Assembly (NCBI GenBank): GCA_014218235.1
Contig: CM024760.1
Span: 67,396,961-67,460,960, forward strand
Source: Colocasia esculenta
Taxonomy: Eukaryota; Streptophyta; Magnoliopsida; Alismatales; Araceae
Direction of reading: 5' to 3'
DNA: 64,000 nt
Below, in pieces: positions 11,292 through 21,467 of this stretch. Both the position numbers and the translations under genes were made by a program. Within the stretch, counting starts at the first letter, position 1. The number at the start of each line of letters is the position of its first letter. The notes beneath the pieces were generated by a model. That model was given only the letters and a program-made list of their open reading frames with translations, was not told where the DNA came from and ran no database searches.

Positions 11292-14073
11292 TGTAATCAC
11301 GGGATTCGCTCCCCAAAGATAATGATTAAAAGTAAGGAAAAGGACAGTGATCGCCACCAAAGCAGTGGCAAAGAGATGTATGACGAGGAAAGATGCTAAC
11401 TACTTTGAAAAAGGAAGAAAGGGTGCAGAAGGGTACCTGGTCCTATGAACGCGACAAGTCCACGGTCCCCTTAATGTGAACGCGACGATGGAGGTGCCGC
11501 TTTCCGGTCTTCTGAACGCGACGCGCGGACTGTCGCCTTCGTTAGATCGCGACTAGATTGCTGTCACCTTCTACTCCAGAAGATGAAGACTGTGGGTTTC
11601 TTTCTTCCTGCTCCTCAGTCGGCCAAGGGGCAAGAGCCTCATGCTGCTACTGTCTTCTAACACCTGTCAACTGTTAGATCTACATGGATGAATGTCTACA
11701 ATGATTGTTTTTTATGATGAGCATTCAATGAGCATTTCATTAATCGCACAAGTTGATGATTGTACCATTCTTGATAAAAGTGACAAATGTTAGTTTGATC
11801 ATCTAAATGTTTATCTTACTTCACTAACAATGGTGTTAAATGTAGGTGAAACTCCATAAAAAAAAAATAATGCACTAAACAAGAGCAAAAGACCAAGAAA
11901 AGCACAAAGATCAGTCACCTATCGACAGCCTCCCATCTGCCTGTCGATAGACATCTACAGACAGAAAACTCCAGGTTCTGAACATAGCCATCTGTCGTCA
12001 GACCCCAGTCGACTGTCGAGAGCTACCTACAGAAAACTCCTTCCCGGAAGTTCAGAGTTCTGGAAAATGTAAATTTGTTGCTACCTGTCGACAGATGATC
12101 GAAGGCCTGTCGACAGATGTAAACAAAATCTCAATACGAGATCTCCATATCTTTCCTATGTGGGTGTTTCCTTCTACCACGACTCTCTATACTTGAACAC
12201 CCATATAAAAGGAATCTTTTGGAGTCAATCTCGCACAGAAGCAGCCACCATCCAAAAACCCTAAGGAAAACACAAGAGAAGAAGTTGTTGTTGCTCTGCT
12301 TGAACCTGCCGCTCAGAGAAGCAAAGTTCCATTCTTCAAGAGGAGGTGAAGCAAGTTCGTCATAGATTCAAGCTTCTCCATCAACCTAAGATTGTCAAGA
12401 TGAAGTTTGAAGTCCATCCAAACGACCTACAGAAGAGTTCTTAATCAGGATTTGATCTTCAATCTCAGAACTCTTCCCTGTTTCTTTTTCTCATATCTAT
12501 GTGTGTGTGTGGTTGTGTCTCAAGCAGTCCTTGTGCTTGATTCACGTGGTTGTGTTGTTATGATCATGGTTTCACATCACACAACTCGTGTGTGTGTGAG
12601 TTGTAGTTTTTGAACTCGCTCATAAGCAGTGTTTCTGCATGTGTGTGTGGATGGTGGATGCTGGATACACAAGTTGTGTACTTCGAACCACCTTATAAAC
12701 TCGTGTCCTATGGTTTGCACATCTTCACGCTAGGTGTTTGGTAGGCACGTTGTTTTCACACACGATAGATAAACTGGTTCTCTATCTATCTACAATAGTA
12801 TGTCTAAATTTAGATTACACTCTGTTGCAAGTTTCAGTAGTTTGTGGTTCCCGTCAAAAGAAGGTGGTAGTAAAATTTAAATTGGTGGTAATCTATTCAA
12901 CCCCCCCTTCTAGATTACCATATAGTCTAATTCCGCAATCTTTCATCAACTAGATCAAAACAATAAAAAACACATTAGAAATTCGTTTTATGTAGAATCT
13001 ATCCCAAAACAAAGAGTAAACATGAACTATTTTGGAGGAACTCACGTGGGGTGGGTTTTAATCCCTTTGGATGATTAAAAACGGTATGTGTGTGGTGTTC
13101 TAATGCAAATCTTTGAAAAGAAATCAATCTAACATGCAGGCATGAAGAGAAAAAGGATGAAAAAGGAGAGAGAGAAAGTGTAGATGAAGAGAAAATGCCT
13201 TGGGGGGCACTTCCTGGTCGTCTGGAGGCTGAGAGGTCATATGTGAACTCATAGCTCTGCAGGAGAGGAAGTAGCAGATGCCGTCCTTACCCTAAACAGT
13301 GCTCTATGAAGGGATTTATACCCCATTATTCCTGAACGGGCTGAGAGGAGAATAATAGGCAATGGTCTGAATTTGGGTAGGTGTACTCAGGCAAGGGGAA
13401 TCAGAACTCGGAAAGGACCTTATAAAGAGGGTCTCCTCCAAATTTCGAAGGATTTGGACACTTCTAGATCCACTAAAAGTCGGACTATTCATCAATAGCA
13501 AGGGTCTAAGTTAGGTTAGGAAATGGTATGTTGCATGGAAACCAGAACGCGACGCGCACCTTGTCGCCATCAGGTCACGACGCCTCGATACGTCGCCTTC
13601 CATATAAGGAAACCTTTAAAGCATTTTCTGGTGATTTTTTAGGGAATTAAAATGCCAAATTAGAACGCGACGTATCGAGGTGTCGCCTTCTGAAGATGAT
13701 CGATTCTGGCTTGAAGGCAAGTCGATGTGAGGATGAACGCGACATGAAGGGTGTCGTCTTATGAAGATGAATGCGACAGGGTCATTGTCGCCTTCCGGAA
13801 CTTTCAGCATATGGCACATACAAGAGTATCTGATCTCCTCGCATGGGTATCGAATTGACGTGTAGTTTGAAGCGCTAGACTCCTAACTCAGAGAGCTACG
13901 AGATAATGATGAAGACTGATTGATGTGACCAGGAAGAATCCTCCAGGGCGATGAACTAACGAAAGGATACCATGATCGTATAAAGCCAGCTAGGCGACGA
14001 TGAGCCAACGTGGGGCATCAATGTTATGACAAGGAATTTGGCTCCACTTATGGGCCAGAAATGGGTGTCTACA
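11292..14073 (-). repeat. Tat 3' LTR, split by a solo copia LTR
   Basis: The outer parts, 11292-11671 and 12951-14073, align end to end with the 5' LTR at 30302-31763; about 1,503 bp remain without the insert and one copy of its duplication. On minus it starts TGTAGACACCCATTTCTGG and ends ...GTGATTACA. It contains several GCGAC...GTCGCC hairpin words (13549, 13667, 13739, 13773). The copies differ by many point changes and small indels, so the insertion is not recent. Confidence 0.9.
11672..12945 (+). mobile_element. copia solo LTR (1,274 bp) with 5-bp duplication TCAAC
   Basis: The unit starts TGTTAGATC, ends CGCAATCTTTCA, and is flanked by TCAAC at 11667-11671 and 12946-12950. The 5' LTR of the host Tat element shows the uninterrupted site with a single TCAAC at 30641-30645. 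It is related to the LTR at 225-1502 (same CTGTCGACAG palindromes, same ATTCAACCCCC tract near the end, similar length). With no internal region, it is a solo LTR, the usual product of recombination between two LTRs. Confidence 0.92.
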
Positions 14074-14078
14074 TATTG

Positions 14079-14087
14079 CCTCTCCTT
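14079..14087 (-). other. Tat polypurine tract
   Basis: The minus strand reads AAGGAGAGG, then CAATA, then the LTR start TGTAGACACC. Purine tract plus CAAT-type spacer next to TGTAGACACC is the arrangement seen in Tat and Ogre elements. Confidence 0.7.
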
Positions 14088-15190
14088 GATGCCTGCTTTG
14101 CAAGGGAGTGGAGCGATAATGAAGCGGAGATGGCATGAAATGACGATGTAGCGGAATGAAGTGGAATGAGATGAAAAGCGGGCATCAAGGTACAAAGACA
14201 CCCATTCTTAGCGAATAAGCAACAAGAATTATCTGGCGATCTTCGAACATGGCTGGAACAGAGTGTAGGGATGGTTCAAATTCTGGGACGAATAAAGATC
14301 AAAATAGAGGAAATGATCAATCTCTTGATCAAGAAGTACCCTGGCCATCTTGGCTTGCAGGTTTTGTTCATTAGGGGATAGGTGCTGCCGGCGGGTCGAT
14401 TCGACTCTGGCCTTTGAGCGATTCACGGCTAATGAGCATATCAAGGGGGAAAGGAATGACTGATATAATGAATGGGGATGAGAGGAATCCTGAATAGGAA
14501 CCATACTGGCAAATTGGACCGAGCAACTAGCTCTAAGAGAACTTTCAAATTCCAAATGGAATGAATTCCTGTCTGAGAAATGAAGATCTGGTTGAAACAT
14601 CATCACGAAGCTAGCTTTAACTAATCATGAGGCATGAAGCTCAAAGATCCTAAATGATGCATGCTGAGCTAAAAGAAAAGAAATCAAAAAATAAAATACA
14701 AAGAAAAGGAGAAAATAACAAATACTCAAGGATAATATTGCTAGACAAAATGAGCAAGGGTCAAGACACTTCGCATCCCCGGCGTGCGATAGAATCCATC
14801 GTCCCCGAGCCATACCATCTAATGGCCTATCCAACGATTAACAGTGTGCACCTAGATCATCCTCTTTTTTGGTGAAGGGGAACTCAGATCCTGGAACACA
14901 TTGAGAACCAGCCGGTCCTTGAGATGATATAGTAGAGTAGATACCATATAGTAATGTAGAGATAAGGATTAGAAATACTTACCTGAACTTACCTGACGGG
15001 CTGTCTTTTTTGATTTTATGAATTTTGTGATTTTTATGAATTTTTTGATTTTTTTTTGGGATTTTCACAATATAAAGCAATAAAGACAACAAGATACAAG
15101 CTCAATATGCACCGAAATATTGGAGAACTTAAAGCATAAGTGCAAACATATCTCTAAGTGGCAATAGAGAATTAGCCAACAAAACTCAAA
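14088..15190. other. Tat 3' untranslated region, no gene recognised
   Basis: About 1.1 kb lie between the 3' LTR and the PMD gene A1. The minus strand has a 125-codon frame (14229-14606) with no recognisable domain; I do not call it a gene. A T-rich run with repeated GATTTT/GAATTTT words occupies 15005-15065. From 15195 the sequence has the GTGACA...TGTCGC words that precede A1. Confidence 0.4.
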
Positions 15191-15495
15191 CATTGAACGT
15201 GACAGTATTACTGTCGCTATCTTAAAGTGAATGCGACGATGGGTCTGTCACGACCAGGTGGCGACGTGTCGATACATCGTGATCACAAGTTTTGCGCAAA
15301 AGGCAACCCGAGAACTCCATGTTTGCTTCTCACTTGGACTCTTAAGGCTTCCTAGTCCGGGTTTAACTTCCATTAGCCTTCCTAAACCCTCTCCCATCAT
15401 GAATAGGAGTTCTAAAGGTCTATAAATAAAGGGGGGAGAGGTCCAAATTCGGTGTTCACCCTCTCTCTTCTTTTCTTCAAGCCCCCAAGTCTCCC

Positions 15496-16964
15496 ATGGC
15501 CATGAAGAGAGCTCCAAGTGCTCCCATGGGTGAAGAGGCTTCCTATGGAGGTCCCAAGCGCACCCAGACGTCCTTTAGTGAGCTCTTGAGGTTGACGGAG
15601 GTCCCCAATCATCTGAGTAGCAATGGCGATGTAAGAGAGGTATGTAAGATGATCTTTTCAATTTTCAGTGATTTTCAACTTCAAATTTCTACATTAATTC
15701 ATGTTCTTCTTCTTCTCCTCTCTTTTCTTTTTCTTTTTCTCCTCTAGCTCTTCCCCGGCTCTCGCCGATACTCTAAGCTCACGTGGATAGCACCCATGAT
15801 CCAGGTCCTCCCCATGCATGTGATCCGCACATTGAGAGAGTCGGGTTTGGGGGGTATCTTGATAGCCTCCCATAACTATCATAAGATTTCCTTTGATTGG
15901 TATAGCATCACCGCTTTGATAGAGCTTTGGCACCCACAAACCCACACCATTCTTTTCCCAAAGTTTTAGGCCACTGTTCTTCTTGAGGAGGTTGAAGCAT
16001 TTATGGCGTTACCAAAACTACCAGGGGAGATGAGCAGAAAACATGTTACACCGTTGAGCCTATCAACCCAAAACTCATCCTAGGTGAATTTATGATGGAT
16101 CCCGGAGATGTATACACTATGATTAGCCCTCAACACATTCACCTAGTCCCCTTGTCTAAGTGGGTCATATCACATTGCAAAAATAAGTGCGGGAATTACC
16201 GAGAGATAGCCAAAGCCATGGCTATATGCTTGTGTGGGGTGGTACTCTTCCCGACCGGGGATCACCTCTTAGACCATGCAAGCCTTAGCGCCATTAGCAG
16301 TGTATGGCGAGGACTCTCTCTCTCTCATGCGGTTTTGGCCTACCTCTATGCTGGGCTCACTTCGGCGGCTACGGGGGCCCACTTTATGGCTCTGCTGTGA
16401 TCCTTTTGAGTGCTGGTTGGGAGTGAGGATAAAATCATACCTGAGAAAATCCCACTACCGAGAGCCGGATCTTTGGGTGCCATCCATTCCATTGTGCTTC
16501 GGCGGAGTGGCCAAATTCTCCGATCGCGTTGTGTGCAGGATGGCGGACAAGAAGACTCAGAGTGCATGGCGACTATACCTCAACACACTTCTGATAGAGC
16601 ACTTCGCCATGGACATAGCGGCGCTATGCGGAGTGGACATACAGCTTCCCCTTGGGCGCGGACTGGACCTACAGCTTGTGGGGAACATGGCGATGGTTGT
16701 CTACAACCCCACACATGTGCTATCTTCAGATTCGAAGCACTCTCCACTACTTCAGCCATCACACTTGCTCCTATGAAAGCGAGACGCTTGGGAGATCTAG
16801 AGGACGAGCAGGCTGTGCGGAGCGCGCTAGTGATGTGGCGCGTGAGTGCCACCCACGACCTACCACCCACGGTGCACGAGGAGCGCGAGACATATCTGGC
16901 ATACCTCAGGGAGTATAGAGAGATCCGGCCACATGAGGACTGGGGACTAGCAAGAGAGACATGA
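15496..16964 (+). pseudogene. PMD-type gene A, copy 1 (antisense in Tat element)
   Basis: Exon 1 (15496-15639) begins MAMKRAPSAPMGEEASYGG and ends at a GTATGT donor. A 108-bp T-rich intron ends CTCCTCTAG, and exon 2 (from 15748) opens LFPGSRRYSKLTWIAPM. The hallmark LIELWHPQTHTILFPKF, then TVLLEEVEAFMAL, is the plant mobile domain pattern (W-x-P-x-T-H-x-F ... L-x-D/E-V ... L-G-L). Further on, REIAKAMAICLCGVVLFP and AVLAYLYAGLTSA match copy A2 at 60.1 kb. The C-terminal part, after several frameshifts, ends VHEERETYLAYLREYREI...GLARET. PMD proteins in plants (MAIN/MAIL type) act in gene silencing and genome upkeep; the role here is unknown. Broken by stops near 15969 and 16081 and by shifts after 16300. 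Confidence 0.65.
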
Positions 16965-17463
16965 TTGTATTAAATTTTTTTGGGAGATTTGATGTGTTGG
17001 GAGGATGATAGCGATGTATCAGATATTTTATGATGATTTTCAGCTTTTATTTGATGTATTCATTTGAGATTTGCAATGAAAATACGAATTTTTAAGTGTT
17101 CTGTGAACCAACTGAGAAGGCAGCACAGCAAGGGTCGCGACCTAGAAAGCGACAAGTCAACTGTCGTGACCAATATCATGAACATGACGGGGAGATAGTT
17201 GTGAAACAAATAGAAGGCGACAGGCTCATTGTCGCGATCACAGGACTGAGGCGGTTTGAATTTGGGGCCCCACGCACCTCCTTCTCTTTCCCTCCTTCAC
17301 TCTTCTCTCTCTTCTCTCACCTTTCTTTTCCGGTGACAGAGCTCTGCCCCCTTTTCTTCCTCTCCAGCGATTCCCGGCCGGCGGCGACGGCGACAAGACT
17401 TTCCCCCCTTTCTTCTTCTTTTCTCCCTCATTTCTCTTTCTCCCTCTCCGGTGACCCGTGGCA
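16965..17463 (+). promoter_or_regulatory. A1-B1 intergenic region with hairpin motif cluster
   Basis: After the A1 stop there is AT-rich sequence, then a cluster at 17130-17245 of GCGAC/GTCGC words. These include a perfect hairpin GCGACA-GGCTCAT-TGTCGC at 17217-17235, which matches one in the Tat LTR (13773-13791) at 18 of 19 bases. A pyrimidine-rich tract (17275-17455) leads into B1, as expected of a 5' untranslated region. The matching interval between A2 and B2 (37005-37462) has the same kind of words. Promoter function is inferred. Confidence 0.45.
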
Positions 17464-20067
17464 ATGGAGGGCGGTGAAGGCAGCGGTGGGCACCATGATG
17501 GGCTCCGGAGATCCAAGAAAACGATCCACCGATGGCGGACGACCGAGGAACGTCTACGGCGACGGGGGAGGAGACTCCAGCGCTCCCCATGGAGGTGGAC
17601 CTCCAGGAACCACTGGGCGAGGAGGAGGCCGCCGGCCCCAAAATAGGTAAGTGATCAAACTTTAAACCATGTGTGATTGAGGGTGTTGGATGGGACGAAA
17701 GGAGGTGTTGAGCACCCCGTTGTAGGGCTTTGGCCCAAGGTGGAACGATCGGGGAACGACTACTGGCCGCCCTCGGTCACCCTGTGAACGCGATAGGTTG
17801 TCTGTCACATTACTAGGGTGAACGCGACACTCTGGGTGTCACATTCAGAAGGCCACGGGTCGACCCGTCGCCTTCAAATAGCTAAACGCGATGCATGTTG
17901 TGTCGCCTTCAGAAGGCGACAGGGGGCCTGTCATGATCTTAGCAGAGTGCTGTTTTGGGGAATTCAAACTGACATTTGTGCTTTTATGGCTGTTTTGTAG
18001 AGCATGCTACGGTCCCGACTGGGGTGGGCCGTCATCCGGGCAGTCTTCCAGGGGCTTCCAGACTTCCAGAGGATGCATCAAGCAGATGGGGTTTGGCCCC
18101 TTTCTTATTTTAGAGGAGCTCACGCCCGATGTGGCGCTAGTTCAGGCACTGAAGGAGCGGTGGGACCCCGAGTGCCACGCCTTCCTTCTCCCGTGGGGCC
18201 ATATGATCCCCACATTGGGGGACGTGGTATGGATCACCGGCCTGAGGGTAGACGGCTAGGAGGTGACAGGGGTGACGTACACCTACTATCAGGAGATGGT
18301 GGAGAGGCTCCTAGGACTGGAGGTGACGAGGGAGAGGTCGTCCCTGGTGTCGAGGACGAGACTACAGGCGAGCTTGGGGGTGGCAGATCCGCGCCACCAG
18401 ACCGGAGAGGGCCAGAAAGAGTGCATGGCCCGATTGACAGTGGATGCCAGGGCAGCGTTGGCGGAGGAGGAGGGAGCAACGGAGGACAGAGACCTGAGAC
18501 GCTTTCTGATTCTCGTGATCGGGAAGCTGATCTTGGGGACACGAGGAGACACGGTGAGCTACCGATGCCTGCCTCTGCTAGAGGATCTAACCCAGGTGGG
18601 CAGCTATGCATGGGGTGCGGCCCTCCTGGCCCACCTCTTCGATAGCCTGGGTACCTCCGACAGGGAGATAGGGGTAGCTGGGTTCTTCCCGTTTCTACAG
18701 GTACACTTCTTATCCTTACCCTTTATTGCTTTTCCTGCTTATTTTAACTGATTGTGATACTAACTATGTTGTTTTTCATGTGTGGGCCTATTACTACCTC
18801 CCTTCCTTGGGTCGGGGAGTGCCGAGGCGGCCAGGCGCTGTGCCACTCTTGCAGCGCTGGCGGTTTCACCGCGATGAGTGGTCCCTGCACCTGCAAGTGA
18901 CCCTTATCCAGGATGCGTTAGATGTCGTCCCCTTTGGACACGTGAGTACCTCTACCCTTTTCAACCCTTCCTTAATTTGTCACTGACAATTTGCTAATGA
19001 GCTTTCTATCTGTGATGTCCATGTTGATTGGACCCCCTACGCTGGGGAGGACGACGATGACCATCTGTGGGTGGAGCAGGGCCGCCCCTACTTTGGTAGG
19101 GAGATCTGGCTCCATGCCTTCAACACAGTGGTGCCACTCCACCTGTGGCTGGTGACGAGGACTTTGGGGCTCCACCACGCGGTAGTGGAGTTCCTTTGGC
19201 TAATATTTGCAATTGTTAATCCTTTGGCTAACCTGACTTGTGTTTGCAGTTTGACCCCGAGGGTCGGATCGCCTCCCTCAATGGTGTCCCCCACTCCACG
19301 ATCCAGCAGAGGTATGACCTCTAGCAGACTATGACCGAGCTGGTGAGTGCTCTACTTTCTGTCCTTCTATTCCTTACTTTAGTTGACTGACTCTTGTGTT
19401 CTTCTTTGCAGCGTGCTGAGCTGGAGAGCGCGTAGCAGATGGTGGGGGGTGCTTCGACTTCCCAGGATGAGCCTAGCCGCTTCGTACTAGAGGGTCGGTT
19501 GCGGCAGTGGTGACTCGTGCGGAGGATGCCATAGCCCAGCTATGTGAGTGGGTGAGTTATTAATTACCTGCCCCTTGTTTTTTATTTCCCTTATTGACAA
19601 ATGCTTGACTTGCAGGAGGCGGAGTTGAAGGACCTCTGGCGCGGACGACCGTGCTAGAGGCAGAGATGGCAGAGTTATGCCTACGCCCTCAAGTGGATGA
19701 GGCGACGGGACCGCGCCGAGAGGTGGATGAGCTTCGTTCCCAGCTGGGGAGCGAGTGACATCGCCACGAGCCGCTAAGGTCAGAGATGAGGGGGCTGGAG
19801 AGAGCCTTGTCCCTGGTCGGGCGCAGTCACTCGTCGGCCAGTAGGAGTGGCATCCCCAGCGGATCGGTAGGGCACTACTTGACAGGTTCCTCTGGACGGC
19901 GGAGGAATGAGGAGGAGGGACGACGAAGCGAGGGGGTAGCCGAGGGGAGCACGACGGCACCGAGGGAGATGGCCCCTCCACCTTCCCGCTCGCCTGAGGG
20001 TACAGGGGAGAGTGGTTTGGGCTTGTACTTTGCCCTTTTTTTTGATCATATTATGATGATGATGTAG
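17464..20067 (+). pseudogene. PMD-type gene B, copy 1 (antisense in Tat element)
   Basis: Exon 1 (to 17646, donor GTAAGT) codes, in its likely frame, an acidic segment (PMADDRGTSTATGEE...). Exon 2 starts at about 18000 after TTTTGTAG and carries the plant mobile domain core: LVQALKERWDPECHAFLLPWG, LGDVVWITGLRVDG, then FLILVIGKLILGTRGD and GSYAWGAALLAHLFDSL, up to FFPFLQ at 18700. Later exons read VWAYYYLP (18780), VDWTPYAGEDDDDHLW (19041), FDPEGRIASLNGV (19250) and a coiled-coil-like tail (RAELESA, VDELRSQLG) ending in a Ser/Gly/Glu-rich stretch at 20067. Most exon joins have GT/AG, but the acceptors before 18780 and 19041 read CAT. Stops are present at 18258 and 19323. Copy B2 lies at 34133-37004. 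Confidence 0.7.
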
Positions 20068-20339
20068 ATATGGAATAGAATAGAATGGAATCTTTTGTCT
20101 ATGGAATGTGATTGTGTGACAGTGACGAGTGAGATATGAGTGCCGCTTTCTTCCTTCTGTTGTGACCTGCACACTTAGGACAACCATTAAGACAAGTTAG
20201 ATCCGTTCTTCGACTTAGCCCCTTGCCTTAAGCATGACAAGTAACCAATCTCGATAAATGGCCAAGGAGCTAAGCATTATTAAAATAGGCGAAAAGACAT
20301 AAATAAATAAATGAATACATAATGAAGAAGAGTAAAGTG

Positions 20340-20680
20340 TTCTTTGAGATTTGAAAACATTTTTGGAGTTTTGAATATTTGATTTTTTTTTTGGAGTTTG
20401 AAATATTGATTTTTGAAATTTTTAGAATATTAATTTTTGGATTTTTGAAATATTATTTTTTTGGAGTTTTGAAATATTTGATTTTGGGAGTTTTGAAATA
20501 TTTGATTTTTTTGGAGTTTGAAATATTTGATTTTTTTGGAGTTTTGAAATATTGATTTTTTGGAGTTTTGAAATTTGAATTTTTGGAGTTTTGAAATATT
20601 TGATTTTTTTTTAGAGTTTGAAATATTTGATGTTTTTGGAGTTTTGAAATATTTGATTTTTGGAGTTTTGAAAGACGCCT
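20340..20680. repeat. AT-rich minisatellite, about 22-27 bp unit, roughly 12 copies
   Basis: The tract repeats a core close to GGAGTTTTGAAATATTTGAT with variable T runs. It lies between the PMD gene B1 and the integrase end, in the 3' untranslated region of the Tat element, where Tat/Ogre elements are known to host variable tandem repeats. The minus-strand frame across it (FQTLKKNQIFQNSKN...) is an artefact of the repeat. Confidence 0.85.
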
Positions 20681-21467
20681 AAAGCCGACATTAGCCCTTC
20701 CTAAACTAAAAGCGCGAGATGGAAGGTACTCGCCCTTTGGGCCACAACACATAGACCAGTTCAAACGACTAGTTTAGGAGTCTTGGTCGCTTCCCCTTTT
20801 CACCGAAGGCTTTACTAAGATAGGATGTGCATTTAGGGGTGACATGCCATGGGTGACTGCCCCTAGTTGATAGTGCAGCTACTTAGGCCATACCTAAGAG
20901 ATAACCCGATCTTATAGAGGGAAATGGAAGATTATTTAAGGAAAGTCTAATGTAGGTTTAAGGACGTTGGGGTTCAGCTTCTTCTCGAAGCATACCCTTC
21001 CAAGATTAGGTCTATTGCGTAGGGACTTTGTGGTCTTTCTTATGTGTTTGCACTGTCTGGGGCATGCGTATGACCGGGCTCATGAGCGTCCCGCGGGGAC
21101 TTTGCCATGCCCCTATTCTACCATGTATTTTTTCTATCCTTTCTTTTTCTTTTTTTTTTGTTCCTTTCACCTTTGTTATTTAGCCATCCCTATTGAGACT
21201 TCCTCTCATCAGGGTGTGCCTAAGGTTGACAACCTCGCCCTCACGACCCTTGCCCCTACACTTCGATCGATTTGGGAGAGAATGACCGTCGCATCACTAG
21301 AGTAGGGCCCACCTAGCTACAGTGCCTACTAAGTGCAGTCGCCCGGGCTTGCCGTGTGCGTGTGTTGGTCCTAACTTAGGTCAACCTTTAATGATTTGGG
21401 AAAGGACTTCGTACTCTTAACACGAGGTTATCCCTAATCTAAGTGTTGTGGCCTCACACCTAAAGAC
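20681..21467. other. Tat non-coding stretch between minisatellite and integrase
   Basis: No domain or conserved frame is seen. A pyrimidine-rich run at 21126-21170 is the only marked feature. Convergent transcripts from B1 (plus) and pol (minus) would end in or near this interval. Confidence 0.4.

Noticed and set aside
11668..11690. Start of a full-length copia insertion
   Set aside because: No PBS, gag or pol follows; the unit ends at 12945 with the matching TCAAC, so it is a solo LTR.
14229..14606. 125-codon minus-strand frame in the Tat 3' region
   Set aside because: No recognisable domain, methionine start in low-confidence context, no second copy to test conservation.
17096..17650. 184-codon plus frame beginning MFCEPTEKAAQQ
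   Set aside because: It runs through the hairpin cluster and the pyrimidine-rich leader; the third frame of exon 1 gives the acidic segment that resembles B2.
15496..20067. A1 and B1 as ordinary host genes
   Set aside because: They lie within the LTR-bounded, duplication-flanked Tat element, and the same pair recurs beside another repeat block.
20453..20764. Minus-strand Lys/Asn-rich protein
   Set aside because: Generated by the AT-rich minisatellite.
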